Program-made: the position numbers and the translations under genes
Notes under the pieces: model-generated
Told to the model about the DNA's origin: nothing
The model's input: only the letters and a program-made list of their open reading frames with translations
Database searches by the model: none
Assembly: GCF_001571265.1 (NCBI RefSeq)
Contig: NZ_BCTL01000031.1
Location: 37,642-101,641 of the forward strand
DNA length: 64,000 nucleotides
Reading direction: 5' to 3'
Source: Cedecea neteri NBRC 105707 = ATCC 33855
GTDB taxonomy: Bacteria; Pseudomonadota; Gammaproteobacteria; Enterobacterales; Enterobacteriaceae
Part shown: one piece after another, positions 53,794-61,678 of the stretch
Position numbering within the stretch: position 1 is the stretch's first letter
Layout of the letters: every line of letters starts with the position of its first letter

Positions 53794-54315
53794 TCAGAGT
53801 TGACGAAATACTTCATAAGTATATAGAGATACATTTTTACCATTTATTATAACGGGAGGGTGGGGCTGTTCAGACAGCCGCATGCCACTTCGGATCATAA
53901 CCTGTGCCGATGCCTGGTTATTGCAGTCACAATGACCTGAAATTCTACTGAGGTTATATTCTGAAAAAGCAAAGCGAATAACCTCCCGAACAGCTTCGAC
54001 ACAATACCCTTTCCCGTGATGGGCGGAGCCCAGCCAGTAACCAATTTCTGCATTGTCAACCTCCGGAAATTTAACCGATACAGCGCCGATAAGCGCCCCG
54101 TCGTTTTTCAAACGAACAGAGAGCGTGATATTCATCAACTGTTCTGTCTCCGTTATCGTTTTTCGGAGCCATTGTTCGGCTCGTTTGAGTGTGAATGGCT
54201 CACTGAAACTTTGAGTCCATTTAGCCAGCCAGGGGTCGTTTGCAAGCTGACAGAGTATATGCGTGTCATTTAACGTAAAGGGTCTGAGTATCAGTCTCTT
54301 ACTTTCTAATTGCAT
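53794..54315 (-). CDS. GNAT acetyltransferase of the RimJ/RimL type
   Basis: The 173-residue product starts QLESKRLILRPFTLNDTHIL, continues GAVSVKFPEVDNAEIGYWLG, the acetyl-CoA binding HHGKGYCVEAV and SRISGHCDCNNQASAQVMIRSGM, the standard pattern of RimJ/RimL-like N-acetyltransferases. Substrate unknown. Confidence 0.85.
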   Translation of the reverse strand: MQLESKRLILRPFTLNDTHILCQLANDPWLAKWTQSFSEPFTLKRAEQWLRKTITETEQLMNITLSVRLKNDGALIGAVSVKFPEVDNAEIGYWLGSAHHGKGYCVEAVREVIRFAFSEYNLSRISGHCDCNNQASAQVMIRSGMRLSEQPHPPVIINGKNVSLYTYEVFRQL

Positions 54316-54670
54316 GGTTTATCTTCCCGTATTGGAATACGCATCGACACGCAGTATAACACTGGCTTCTTGACGCAGATAAGCCGATTTTCCCTGGGGT
54401 TATACAGTAATGGTAGGGCGCTCTGATCGTAAACGTCTGGTGCGGACTAAGCACTTCAGACGGAGGGATCGCCCTGAATCCAAATCAAAGCGGATTGGGT
54501 AAATAACAATAAATCACCGTGGCAGGATGGTTGTCTTTCGGGGTGAGTTTCTCTGCGCGCTGGATTCAAAGAATGTTCCTGGTTATGAGCTCTTTTGAAA
54601 GGAAGTTATTGTATATGGGTTTAGTTAGGTTCAGATAAATACTGTACTCTACCCATAAGGAAACATATTC
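54316..54670 (+). other. Leader region of gldA with a nested inverted repeat
   Basis: At 54415-54475 three stems nest: AGGGCG/CGCCCT, CGTCTG/CAGACG and GTGC/GCAC. A ribosome site AAGG lies before the gldA ATG at 54671. No gene is seen. Confidence 0.5.
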
Positions 54671-55768
54671 ATGAGAATCATCCAGTCACCCGGTAAATAT
54701 ATTCAGGGCCCGGACGTGCTGAGCACGCTGAACAATTACATCCGTCCGCTTGGTTCACGCTGGCTTATTCTGGCTGACCCGATTATGCGGCTTCACGTCG
54801 CACGGCTTTCTTCTGAGGCTGACGGTCTTCACTTTCAGACTGAAATCTTTAACGGGGAATGCTCCAGGCAGGAAATCCAGCGTGTTGCGGTCCTGGCTGA
54901 GAAACACCGTTGCGACGGCATTATTGGATTTGGTGGGGGGAAGGTGCTTGATACGGCCAAGGCCGTTGCTCATTACCAGCATCTGCGAGCGGTGATGCTG
55001 CCCACGGTCGCGTCCACAGATGCACCCACGAGCGCGTTGTCAGTGGTTTACAGCGAAGAAGGTGCATTCGAGGAATACCTGTTCTACCCGGCGAACCCGG
55101 ATATGGTGATTGTTGACAGCACCATCGTGGCGAACGCGCCGGTTCGCCTGCTGGTGAGTGGTATGGGGGATGCGCTCTCTACCTGGTTTGAAGCCCAGGC
55201 GTGTTACGAGTCCCGGGCGGCAAATATGTCCGGGGGGCAGAGCACCCGGGGAGCGCTGAACCTTGCCCGGCTGTGCTATGACACGCTCCTGCAGGAGGGC
55301 GTGAAGGCAAAAATTGCCGTGGAACAGAAGGTAACCAGCCGTGCGCTGGAACGCGTTATTGAAGCGAACACCTATCTCAGCGGTATTGGTTTTGAAAGCA
55401 GTGGCCTTGCGGCAGCCCATGCGATTCATAATGGTCTGACGCAGCTTGACGAGTGTCATCACTTCTATCACGGCGAAAAAGTAGCGTTTGGTACGCTGGC
55501 GCAACTGGTTCTGCAGAACAGCAGTGACGCACAAATCGATGAGGTTCTGGATTTCTGCCTCGCGGTAGGGCTTCCGGTATGCCTGGAGCAGCTCGGTGTG
55601 AAAGGGGATGTGAAGGATAAAATGAGCAAGGTGGCGAAAAAGAGCTGCAGCGAGGGCGAAACCATCTTTAACATGCCGTTCATCGTGACCCCCGACAGCG
55701 TCTACAGCGCTCTGCTCGTTGCTGACCAACTGGGACGTAAAAAAGCCGGCCTGCCTGCGCAGGTATAA
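54671..55768 (+). CDS. gldA: Glycerol dehydrogenase (GldA/DhaD)
   Basis: NAD-dependent oxidation of glycerol to dihydroxyacetone. The 365-residue iron/zinc-type alcohol dehydrogenase has the NAD-binding GFGGGK at residues 87-92, PTVASTDAPTSALSV near 111-125, and the metal ligands Asp167 (GMGDALSTWFE), His in AAAHAIHNG near 250 and His in YHGEKVAFG near 268. It lies 39 bases before dhaK, forming a two-step route from glycerol to dihydroxyacetone phosphate. Confidence 0.93.
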   Translation: MRIIQSPGKYIQGPDVLSTLNNYIRPLGSRWLILADPIMRLHVARLSSEADGLHFQTEIFNGECSRQEIQRVAVLAEKHRCDGIIGFGGGKVLDTAKAVAHYQHLRAVMLPTVASTDAPTSALSVVYSEEGAFEEYLFYPANPDMVIVDSTIVANAPVRLLVSGMGDALSTWFEAQACYESRAANMSGGQSTRGALNLARLCYDTLLQEGVKAKIAVEQKVTSRALERVIEANTYLSGIGFESSGLAAAHAIHNGLTQLDECHHFYHGEKVAFGTLAQLVLQNSSDAQIDEVLDFCLAVGLPVCLEQLGVKGDVKDKMSKVAKKSCSEGETIFNMPFIVTPDSVYSALLVADQLGRKKAGLPAQV

Positions 55769-55807
55769 CACCCCCCCTTCATCACCGAATACAGAGGAAG
55801 TGTAGCG

Positions 55808-57457
55808 ATGAGTCAATTTTTTATGAATGAGAAGGCTGACCTGGTTAACGAGGCGATAGAAGGAGTATTGCGTTCATCGCCCTTTGATAATCTGGCCCAG
55901 CTTGATGCTGGTCAGGATATCCGCATTGTGGCCCGCAGGGACTGGGATAAACGCCGGGTGGCAATTATCTCCGGCGGCGGGGCGGGGCACGAACCGGCGC
56001 ACGTGGGGTTTGTCGGAAAAGGCATGTTGACGGCGGCAGTCTGCGGGGATGTGTTTGCTTCCCCCAGCGTGGATGCGGTACTCAGCGCCATCATCAACGT
56101 CACCGGTGACGCCGGTTGCCTGCTTATCGTCAAAAACTACACCGGTGACCGCCTGAACTTTGGGCTTGCCGCAGAAAAGGCCCGTAAGCTGGGCTACCGG
56201 GTGGAGCTGGTGACGGTGCGCGACGATGTGTCGCTGCCGGATAATCCCCAGCCTCGAGGTGTGGCAGGCACAGCACTGGTTCATAAAATTGCCGGCTACG
56301 CTGCCGAACAGGGAAAATCGCTGCAGGAGGTCACGGGCATTGCGCTGGAGGCGATTAACCATGTGGCCAGTATCGGTGTGGCATTCTCCAGCTGTAATAT
56401 TCCAGGGGAAAGCACACCTGATCGTGTGAAGCCTGGCACCTGCGAGCTGGGCATGGGCATTCACGGCGAACCTGGCGTGGAGACGCTGCCGGTTAAACGC
56501 AGCCGCGAGCTGGTGAGCCTGATGGTGGATAAACTGCTGTGCACCACCGGAACCGCACAACCTGTGGCTTTGCTGGTGAACAACCTGGGGGGCTTCTCCA
56601 TGCTGGAAATGTCCCTCCTGACGCGCGAGGTCCTCTGTTCCCCGCTTGCGAAGGCAACTGAACTGCTGGTCGGCCCGGCGACGGTTGTCAGTGCGCTCGA
56701 TATGAAAGGTTTTTCGCTCTCGGCGATCACCCTCACGGAAGCGTTCAGGGAAGCGCTGCTGGCTCCGGTAGAGGTGGCGGGGTGGCCTGCCGTGGTGGTT
56801 CCGAAACAGCCCGGGGTGGTTACGTCGGGCCGACGTATCACGCCGCATCCTTCCACGCCCTCTGAGAATGGTACGGTAAAGGCCGTGCTGGCCACGGTGT
56901 GTGAAACCCTGCGCGATGCAGAGCATGAGCTGAACGCTCTGGATGCGCGGGTCGGGGACGGGGATACGGGTTCCACGTTTGCAGCCGGGGCGGGGCGGGT
57001 TGCCGCGGCCCTGGCGAAAGGTATGCTGCCGCTCGACAAACCCGATGATCTGATGATTGTGGTGGGCGAGCATCTGGCCAGCGCCATGGGGGGGTCCAGC
57101 GGCGTGCTGATGTCCATCATGTTCCATGCATGCGGGCAGAAGCTGGCCGCCGGGAGCACGCTCGGCGAATCCCTGGTTTATGGCCTGGGTCGGATGCAGT
57201 TTTACGGTGGGGCGGATATCGGCGACAGGACAATGGTTGACGCGCTTGCGCCCGCACTGGCCCTGTATCGTGAAGGAGCCCCGTTGTCTGCTGTAGCTGA
57301 CGCTGCGCAAGCCGGGGCAGAGAGCACCTGCGTAATGACGAAAGCCAGAGCGGGTCGTTCATCCTACCTCAGCCGCGATAATCTTGATGGGGTGAAGGAT
57401 CCGGGGGCATATGCCGTCGAGAAGGTCTTTGCGGCGCTGGCGAATAAGTATGCCTGA
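55808..57457 (+). CDS. dhaK: ATP-dependent dihydroxyacetone kinase (DhaK-DhaL fusion)
   Basis: Phosphorylates dihydroxyacetone using ATP. The 549-residue product joins a DhaK domain (about 1-330; SGGGAGHEPAHVGFVGKGML, substrate-binding His219 in GMGIHGEPG) to an ATP-binding DhaL domain (about 360-549; LDARVGDGDTGSTFAAGAG and MGGSSGVLMS). This is the single-chain type known from Klebsiella and Citrobacter dha regulons. AGAGGAAG lies before the ATG. A decayed piece of a second dhaL is found near 59.97 kb. Confidence 0.93.
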   Translation: MSQFFMNEKADLVNEAIEGVLRSSPFDNLAQLDAGQDIRIVARRDWDKRRVAIISGGGAGHEPAHVGFVGKGMLTAAVCGDVFASPSVDAVLSAIINVTGDAGCLLIVKNYTGDRLNFGLAAEKARKLGYRVELVTVRDDVSLPDNPQPRGVAGTALVHKIAGYAAEQGKSLQEVTGIALEAINHVASIGVAFSSCNIPGESTPDRVKPGTCELGMGIHGEPGVETLPVKRSRELVSLMVDKLLCTTGTAQPVALLVNNLGGFSMLEMSLLTREVLCSPLAKATELLVGPATVVSALDMKGFSLSAITLTEAFREALLAPVEVAGWPAVVVPKQPGVVTSGRRITPHPSTPSENGTVKAVLATVCETLRDAEHELNALDARVGDGDTGSTFAAGAGRVAAALAKGMLPLDKPDDLMIVVGEHLASAMGGSSGVLMSIMFHACGQKLAAGSTLGESLVYGLGRMQFYGGADIGDRTMVDALAPALALYREGAPLSAVADAAQAGAESTCVMTKARAGRSSYLSRDNLDGVKDPGAYAVEKVFAALANKYA

Positions 57458-57639
57458 GACGGAACTGAAAGCGAGTATGCCGTTGTTCATCCAGGTGTAA
57501 GATAGTTCGCAGTCAATAGCGTATCCCTGTGGAGGTGTTGTTGGCTGCGTATTACTGTACTGCCGCATCGAAACGACCCATTCTGAAATATGACCATAAG
57601 CTACACGTAGCAATTGTGATACAGGCAGTCACTTTTATA

Positions 57640-58459
57640 GGCACTGTTGCAAAGTGTGCGATGAGTTAGCCTGCTGTTTTATTGAAAGGCCTTACATTTC
57701 AAAGACTCTGCTCACCATACGCATCTCGCCCAAGGGATCACCATAATAAAATGCTGAGGCCTGGCCTTTACGCAGTGCGCGCATAACCTCAATGTCTTTG
57801 ATTGTGGCGTAAGCCGTTTTCATCGATTTAAATCCCAGCGTGGCGCCTATTATCCTTTTCAGCTTGCCATGATCGCATTCAATGACGTTATTCCTGTACT
57901 TAATCTGTCGGTGTTCAACGTCAGACGGACATCGACCTTCGTGTTTAAGCAGAGCGAGCGCACGCCCATAGGTGGGCGCTTTATCCGTGTTGATAAAGCG
58001 CGGGATCTGCCACTTCTTCACATTGTTGAAGATTTTACCCATAAACCGGTATGCGGCTTTGCTGTTACGACGCGGAGATAGGTGAAAATCTACAGTACGC
58101 TCCCTGTTGTCAACGGCCCGGTAAAGATAAGCCCAGCGGCCATTGACCTTCACATACGTTTCGTCAATCTGCCACGGGCAAAGATCGGAAGGGTTACGCC
58201 AGTACCAGCGCAGTCGCTTTCCCATTTCAGGCGCATAACGCTGAACCCAGCGGTAAATCGTGGAGTGATCGACATTCACACCACGCTCAGCCAGCATTTC
58301 CTGCAGCTCACGGTAGCTGATGCCGTATTTGCAGTACCAGCGAACCGCCCACAGGATTATGTTACGCTGAAAATGCCGGCCTTTGAATAGGTTCATATGC
58401 TGCTACGTCAACAAAAGGTGACGATAATTTTATCACCACCGAATTTTTGCAACAGTGCC
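57640..58459 (-). mobile_element. IS6-family insertion sequence, IS26-like, 820 bp
   Basis: The ends are exact 14-bp inverted repeats GGCACTGTTGCAAA (57640-57653) and its complement (58446-58459), as in IS26, and the length of 820 bp is the same. The eight flanking bases differ (CTTTTATA on the left, GTTTTGTT on the right), so there is no target duplication. This is what remains after IS-mediated deletion or recombination. No resistance gene lies next to it. Confidence 0.93.
57692..58396 (-). CDS. IS6-family transposase (IS26-like variant)
   Basis: The 234-residue transposase has the IS26 length and plan: N-terminal helix-turn-helix (YGISYRELQEMLAERGVNVD) and a DDE catalytic domain with Asp in WQIDETYVKV, Asp in INTDKAPTYG and Glu in NNVIECDHGK. 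Compared with the IS26 protein as I remember it, about 15 to 20 positions differ (for example MNLFKGRHFQRN at the start, CPWQID and HLSPRR), so it is a variant rather than IS26 itself. It appears intact. Confidence 0.92.
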   Translation of the reverse strand: MNLFKGRHFQRNIILWAVRWYCKYGISYRELQEMLAERGVNVDHSTIYRWVQRYAPEMGKRLRWYWRNPSDLCPWQIDETYVKVNGRWAYLYRAVDNRERTVDFHLSPRRNSKAAYRFMGKIFNNVKKWQIPRFINTDKAPTYGRALALLKHEGRCPSDVEHRQIKYRNNVIECDHGKLKRIIGATLGFKSMKTAYATIKDIEVMRALRKGQASAFYYGDPLGEMRMVSRVFEM

Positions 58460-58605
58460 GTTTTGTTCACACGAAGCCGACCTTAACGCCATCGACGGCT
58501 GCTATGAGCGAGGAGCGGACGTTATGTCACACATCCGCCTTTCAATTACTGTTTTCTCATTGAACAGTAGAGGCGAATTAATGTTTTTTTGGTTAAAAAA
58601 GACTA

Positions 58606-59526
58606 TCAAATCTTATCAACTGAACAAATTCGTGTGCAGATGTCCCGCATAAGATTACGCGCCGTCTGGCTAATGCCTCCAAGTTGAAAGAAACCGTGAA
58701 TCACGCCCAAATAGCGCTGTGCGGTGCACGTTACCCCTTGATCAATCATGCGATTAAACAGATCTTCACCTTCATCACGCAATGGGTCATATTCCGCTGT
58801 GATGATATGTACTGGCGGCAATCCTGCGAAGTCGTTACGGAATAAAGGGCTGGCTTCAGGATGGGTAAAGTCAGTGTTAGGAAAATAGGCTTCAAAACCG
58901 CTGAGTAGCGTGTCGCTCGTCAGCACATAATCGCTACCGTTTATTTTGTAACTATAAGAGGATGCCGTTGCGTCCAGCATCGGGTAGATAAGTATCAACT
59001 GCCGGGGTAACCACTGCCCAGTATTTCTCACTCGAAGCGCTGATATCAGGGCGAGATGCCCCCCTGCGCTGTCACCAATAAACGTTATATAGTTGCGATC
59101 AACACCCAGCACCTCTGAGTGCCGCCAGATAATGTTAGCGGCGTTTTCAGCATCATCATGTGCAGCAGGATAAACATGTTCTGGAGCTAAACGATACTGC
59201 ACCGCAATGACACGGCAACCACTTAGAAAAGAAAGTTGTCGCAGTTGATTATCATGAGTTGAAAAACCACCACTCACAAAACAACCGCCATGATAATAAA
59301 TAATCGTAGGTAACATTTTATCTTTATTTAAAGGGGCGACAATACGCAACGAAATGTTGTCAATAATCACATCTTTAATATTTACACGTTTCTCAATATC
59401 ACCGGCAAGCGCGGTGCTTGCGACATAGCCAGCACGACGCTCTTCAAATGTCTGACCACGGGATGATGGTCGACCGGTTGCGATAAAGTCGTTAACAAGG
59501 TTTGCAATTTCTGGTTCAAGAGCCAT
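58606..59526 (-). CDS. Alpha/beta hydrolase of the hormone-sensitive lipase type
   Basis: The 306-residue product has the oxyanion motif HGG at residues 79-81, the nucleophile in GDSAGG (Ser153), the acid in EYDPLRDEGE (Asp247) and His277 (VIHGFF). These are the marks of class IV esterases. No signal peptide is present, so it acts in the cytoplasm on small esters; the substrate is unknown. It is alone on its strand between IS remnants. Confidence 0.88.
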   Translation of the reverse strand: MALEPEIANLVNDFIATGRPSSRGQTFEERRAGYVASTALAGDIEKRVNIKDVIIDNISLRIVAPLNKDKMLPTIIYYHGGCFVSGGFSTHDNQLRQLSFLSGCRVIAVQYRLAPEHVYPAAHDDAENAANIIWRHSEVLGVDRNYITFIGDSAGGHLALISALRVRNTGQWLPRQLILIYPMLDATASSYSYKINGSDYVLTSDTLLSGFEAYFPNTDFTHPEASPLFRNDFAGLPPVHIITAEYDPLRDEGEDLFNRMIDQGVTCTAQRYLGVIHGFFQLGGISQTARNLMRDICTRICSVDKI

Positions 59527-59652
59527 GTTGATTACCTTAAATACGAATTTTTTTAAAAATAAGCTTCGTAGTATAATTCTTTGACAGGAGTTTACAATAT
59601 TTTGAAAATAGGAATGAAATAGTGTTATTTCCTGAATAATCCCTTCTCACGC

Positions 59653-59862
59653 CCGGGAACCCCGACGGACAATGCGACAGTGGAGTCCTTCAACGGCAGG
59701 CTGCGGTAGGAATGTCTGAACGAGAACTGGTTCATGTCACTGGAGGATGCACGGTGCAAAATCGAGGCCTGGCGCATACACTATAACCAGAGGCGTCCCC
59801 ATATGACCCCGTCAGAATTTGCTGAGAAGTCTGCCGGTTGCCAGAATATGCAGCCAACATGA
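59653..59862 (+). pseudogene. 3' remnant of an IS3-family transposase gene
   Basis: One frame reads TDNATVESFNGRLR, a TAG, ECLNENWFMSLEDARCKIEA, WRIHYNQRRPH and TPSEFAEKSAG to a TGA. This is the C-terminal end of an IS3-family (OrfB) integrase domain, including the last catalytic Glu in VESFNGRLR. The 5' part is missing and the frame holds a stop. Confidence 0.85.
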
Positions 59863-59954
59863 GGCCGGTTATTCCTGATTATGACTGGAGCATATTCGGG
59901 GTCAGGGTCAAGATCCGACATTACTAACTGAGCGTTGTATCTAACCTTGGGGGC

Positions 59955-60041
59955 AGGTCAGATGTGTTGGGCGAATTCTGGGTTTATGGTCTGGGGTAAA
60001 TATCGGCGACTGGACAATGGTGTTGATGCCTTCAGCGTGTT
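59955..60041 (+). pseudogene. Relic of a second dhaL segment
   Basis: Two pieces, GGCGAATTCTGGGTTTATGG and ATATCGGCGACTGGACAATG, match dhaK bases around 57168-57190 and 57218-57240 with a deletion between them. This suggests a degraded duplicate of the dha region on the far side of the IS element. Confidence 0.55.
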
Positions 60042-60241
60042 ATGACGTCGCCCGCGAATGTATTCTGACGTGCCAACTTAACCGGGGACTCTTTCTGAAA
60101 AGAGAAACAGAAGAACGAAAGTTTCAACAACGATTTTATGAGTATCTGCAATTGGGTGATTTGAAGATTTTCTCAATGCAAACGCCAGAGAGCATTGCTG
60201 CTGAGATAGCCGGTTTAGTATCCCGGCAGACAGGGCAATAA
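60017..60241 (+). pseudogene. Short frame, probably the end of a truncated gene
   Basis: The 74 residues begin in the dhaL relic and then read KRETEERKFQQRFYEYLQLG and IFSMQTPESIAAEIAGLVSR. This second part resembles the C-terminal end of a small nucleotide-binding kinase, but I cannot assign it. A true start is not evident. Confidence 0.4.
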
Positions 60242-60295
60242 AACAGCAAACTCACCTGTTTTGTTTTTGCTCCACAGGCAACGGTTGAATCGTTT

Positions 60296-61678
60296 TTAGT
60301 TGTGTAAAAAGACTTCCTTACTTCCCCCTCCAAATTCGAGATAAACTCTCGCCAGATTCTGGTACTGATTAAACCGATTTTCGTTGAGCGCTGATTCTGT
60401 CTGCCGGCGTTGTTCCTGAGCATTCAGCCAGTCAGTGATGGTGACAGCCCCCTCGCGGTAACGTACCTCATTCAGCCGTTCAGACTTGCGTGCCAGCGCC
60501 AGTGTGGTCCGGAGATGCGTTTCCTGAGCCATCAGTTGCATACGCAGAGACAATGCGTTGTCCACATCAGACATCGCCTTATAGAGGGTTTGCGTAAATT
60601 CCAGGGCACGTTGTTCGTAGTCGTTTTGGGCAATTTTGACGTCCACATTCATTTTTCGCCATTCCAGGAAGGGTAACGTCAGGCTGGCTCCGATGCCGGC
60701 GACGGGATTGCTCAGAAAGGTCAGTAATGCGCTGCTGCCTGTGCCCAGCGTACCTGTCAGGGTGAATGACGGATAATATTGCGTACGTCTGGCGTCAATG
60801 TCGGACAGGGCCGCGCGCAGGCGCATCTCTGCTGCATTCACATCAGGCCTGCGGCCCAGGATGCTGACCGGAATTCCACTGTCAATCTGCGGCAGTGGTC
60901 CTTGCGGCAGGTTTTCCGGTTCAACAACCGTTTTCCCTGGCGGGGCACCCAGCAGTACGGTCTGCTCATTCAGCGCCTGCTGGCGCTGGTGCTGCAGCGT
61001 CAGCAGGCGATCTTCCTGCTTCAGGACATTTTGCTCTGCATTAACCACATCAAGGGGCGATATTTTTCCCGCATGGAATCGGGCGCTGGCCAGCTGGCGC
61101 GTTTTCGTTGCATATTCAAGACTTCCCTGACTTATGCTGATTTGTTCATTGAGGTAGCCAATTCGCCAGTAGTTCGTGCTGGCGTTTGCCAGCAACGTGA
61201 GCCTTGCTGCCCGTAAATCCTGTTCGCTTGCCTGGCTTAGCCACTCTGCAGCATCCTGTGCCCGGGCAAGCTTACCCCACAGGTCCACCTCATACCGGGT
61301 ATCCAGTGATGCACCACTTTTATTCTGCCAGGATGATGGCCCGGATAACTCGTGCTCCGCTCCGCTGTTCAGTCTGGCATTGAGGTCTGGTGCCGCGAGT
61401 ATGCCGGTTCGTTCGGCATTAAGTTGCGCATGATAGACACGCAGCAGTGCCCGGGCCAGATCGTAGTTTCTGGTCATCACCTGATGCAGCCAATTGTTGA
61501 GTGCGGGATCGCGGAAATCCAGCCAGTTAAAGGGGGCTGGCGCAGTACCGACTGTTTCAGTTTGCCAGTGGTCCGGATACTGAATGAGCGGGCGTTGATA
61601 CTCACTTTTTAACATATTGCCGCAGCCAGCACAGAGGAGTACGGCGAGGCATAAGGGAAAAGGTAATAATTTCATCAT
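60296..61678 (-). CDS. Outer membrane efflux lipoprotein (NodT/OprM family)
   Basis: The 460-residue product has a signal peptide with lipobox LLCAGC (Cys19) and the two repeated outer membrane efflux protein domains. Typical pieces are YQRPLIQYPDHWQ near the start, WRIGYLNEQISISQGSLEYA in the middle and GIPVSILGRRPDVNAAEMRL. It serves as the exit duct for the MacAB-type pump encoded just upstream; the macB stop and this start are separated by no bases. Gene order macA-macB-OMF fits one operon on the minus strand. Confidence 0.9.
   Translation of the reverse strand: MMKLLPFPLCLAVLLCAGCGNMLKSEYQRPLIQYPDHWQTETVGTAPAPFNWLDFRDPALNNWLHQVMTRNYDLARALLRVYHAQLNAERTGILAAPDLNARLNSGAEHELSGPSSWQNKSGASLDTRYEVDLWGKLARAQDAAEWLSQASEQDLRAARLTLLANASTNYWRIGYLNEQISISQGSLEYATKTRQLASARFHAGKISPLDVVNAEQNVLKQEDRLLTLQHQRQQALNEQTVLLGAPPGKTVVEPENLPQGPLPQIDSGIPVSILGRRPDVNAAEMRLRAALSDIDARRTQYYPSFTLTGTLGTGSSALLTFLSNPVAGIGASLTLPFLEWRKMNVDVKIAQNDYEQRALEFTQTLYKAMSDVDNALSLRMQLMAQETHLRTTLALARKSERLNEVRYREGAVTITDWLNAQEQRRQTESALNENRFNQYQNLARVYLEFGGGSKEVFLHN

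Noticed and set aside
54415..54475. Integron attC site
   Set aside because: The nested stems lack the RYYYAAC and GTTRRRY core sites, and no integron integrase or cassette array is present.
55874..57310. 478-codon minus-strand open frame opposite dhaK
   Set aside because: The plus-strand kinase has all its motifs; the antisense product is repetitive in His/Gln/Arg.
57640..58459. IS26 proper with antibiotic resistance cargo
   Set aside because: The transposase differs from IS26 at many positions and no second copy or resistance gene occurs in the window.
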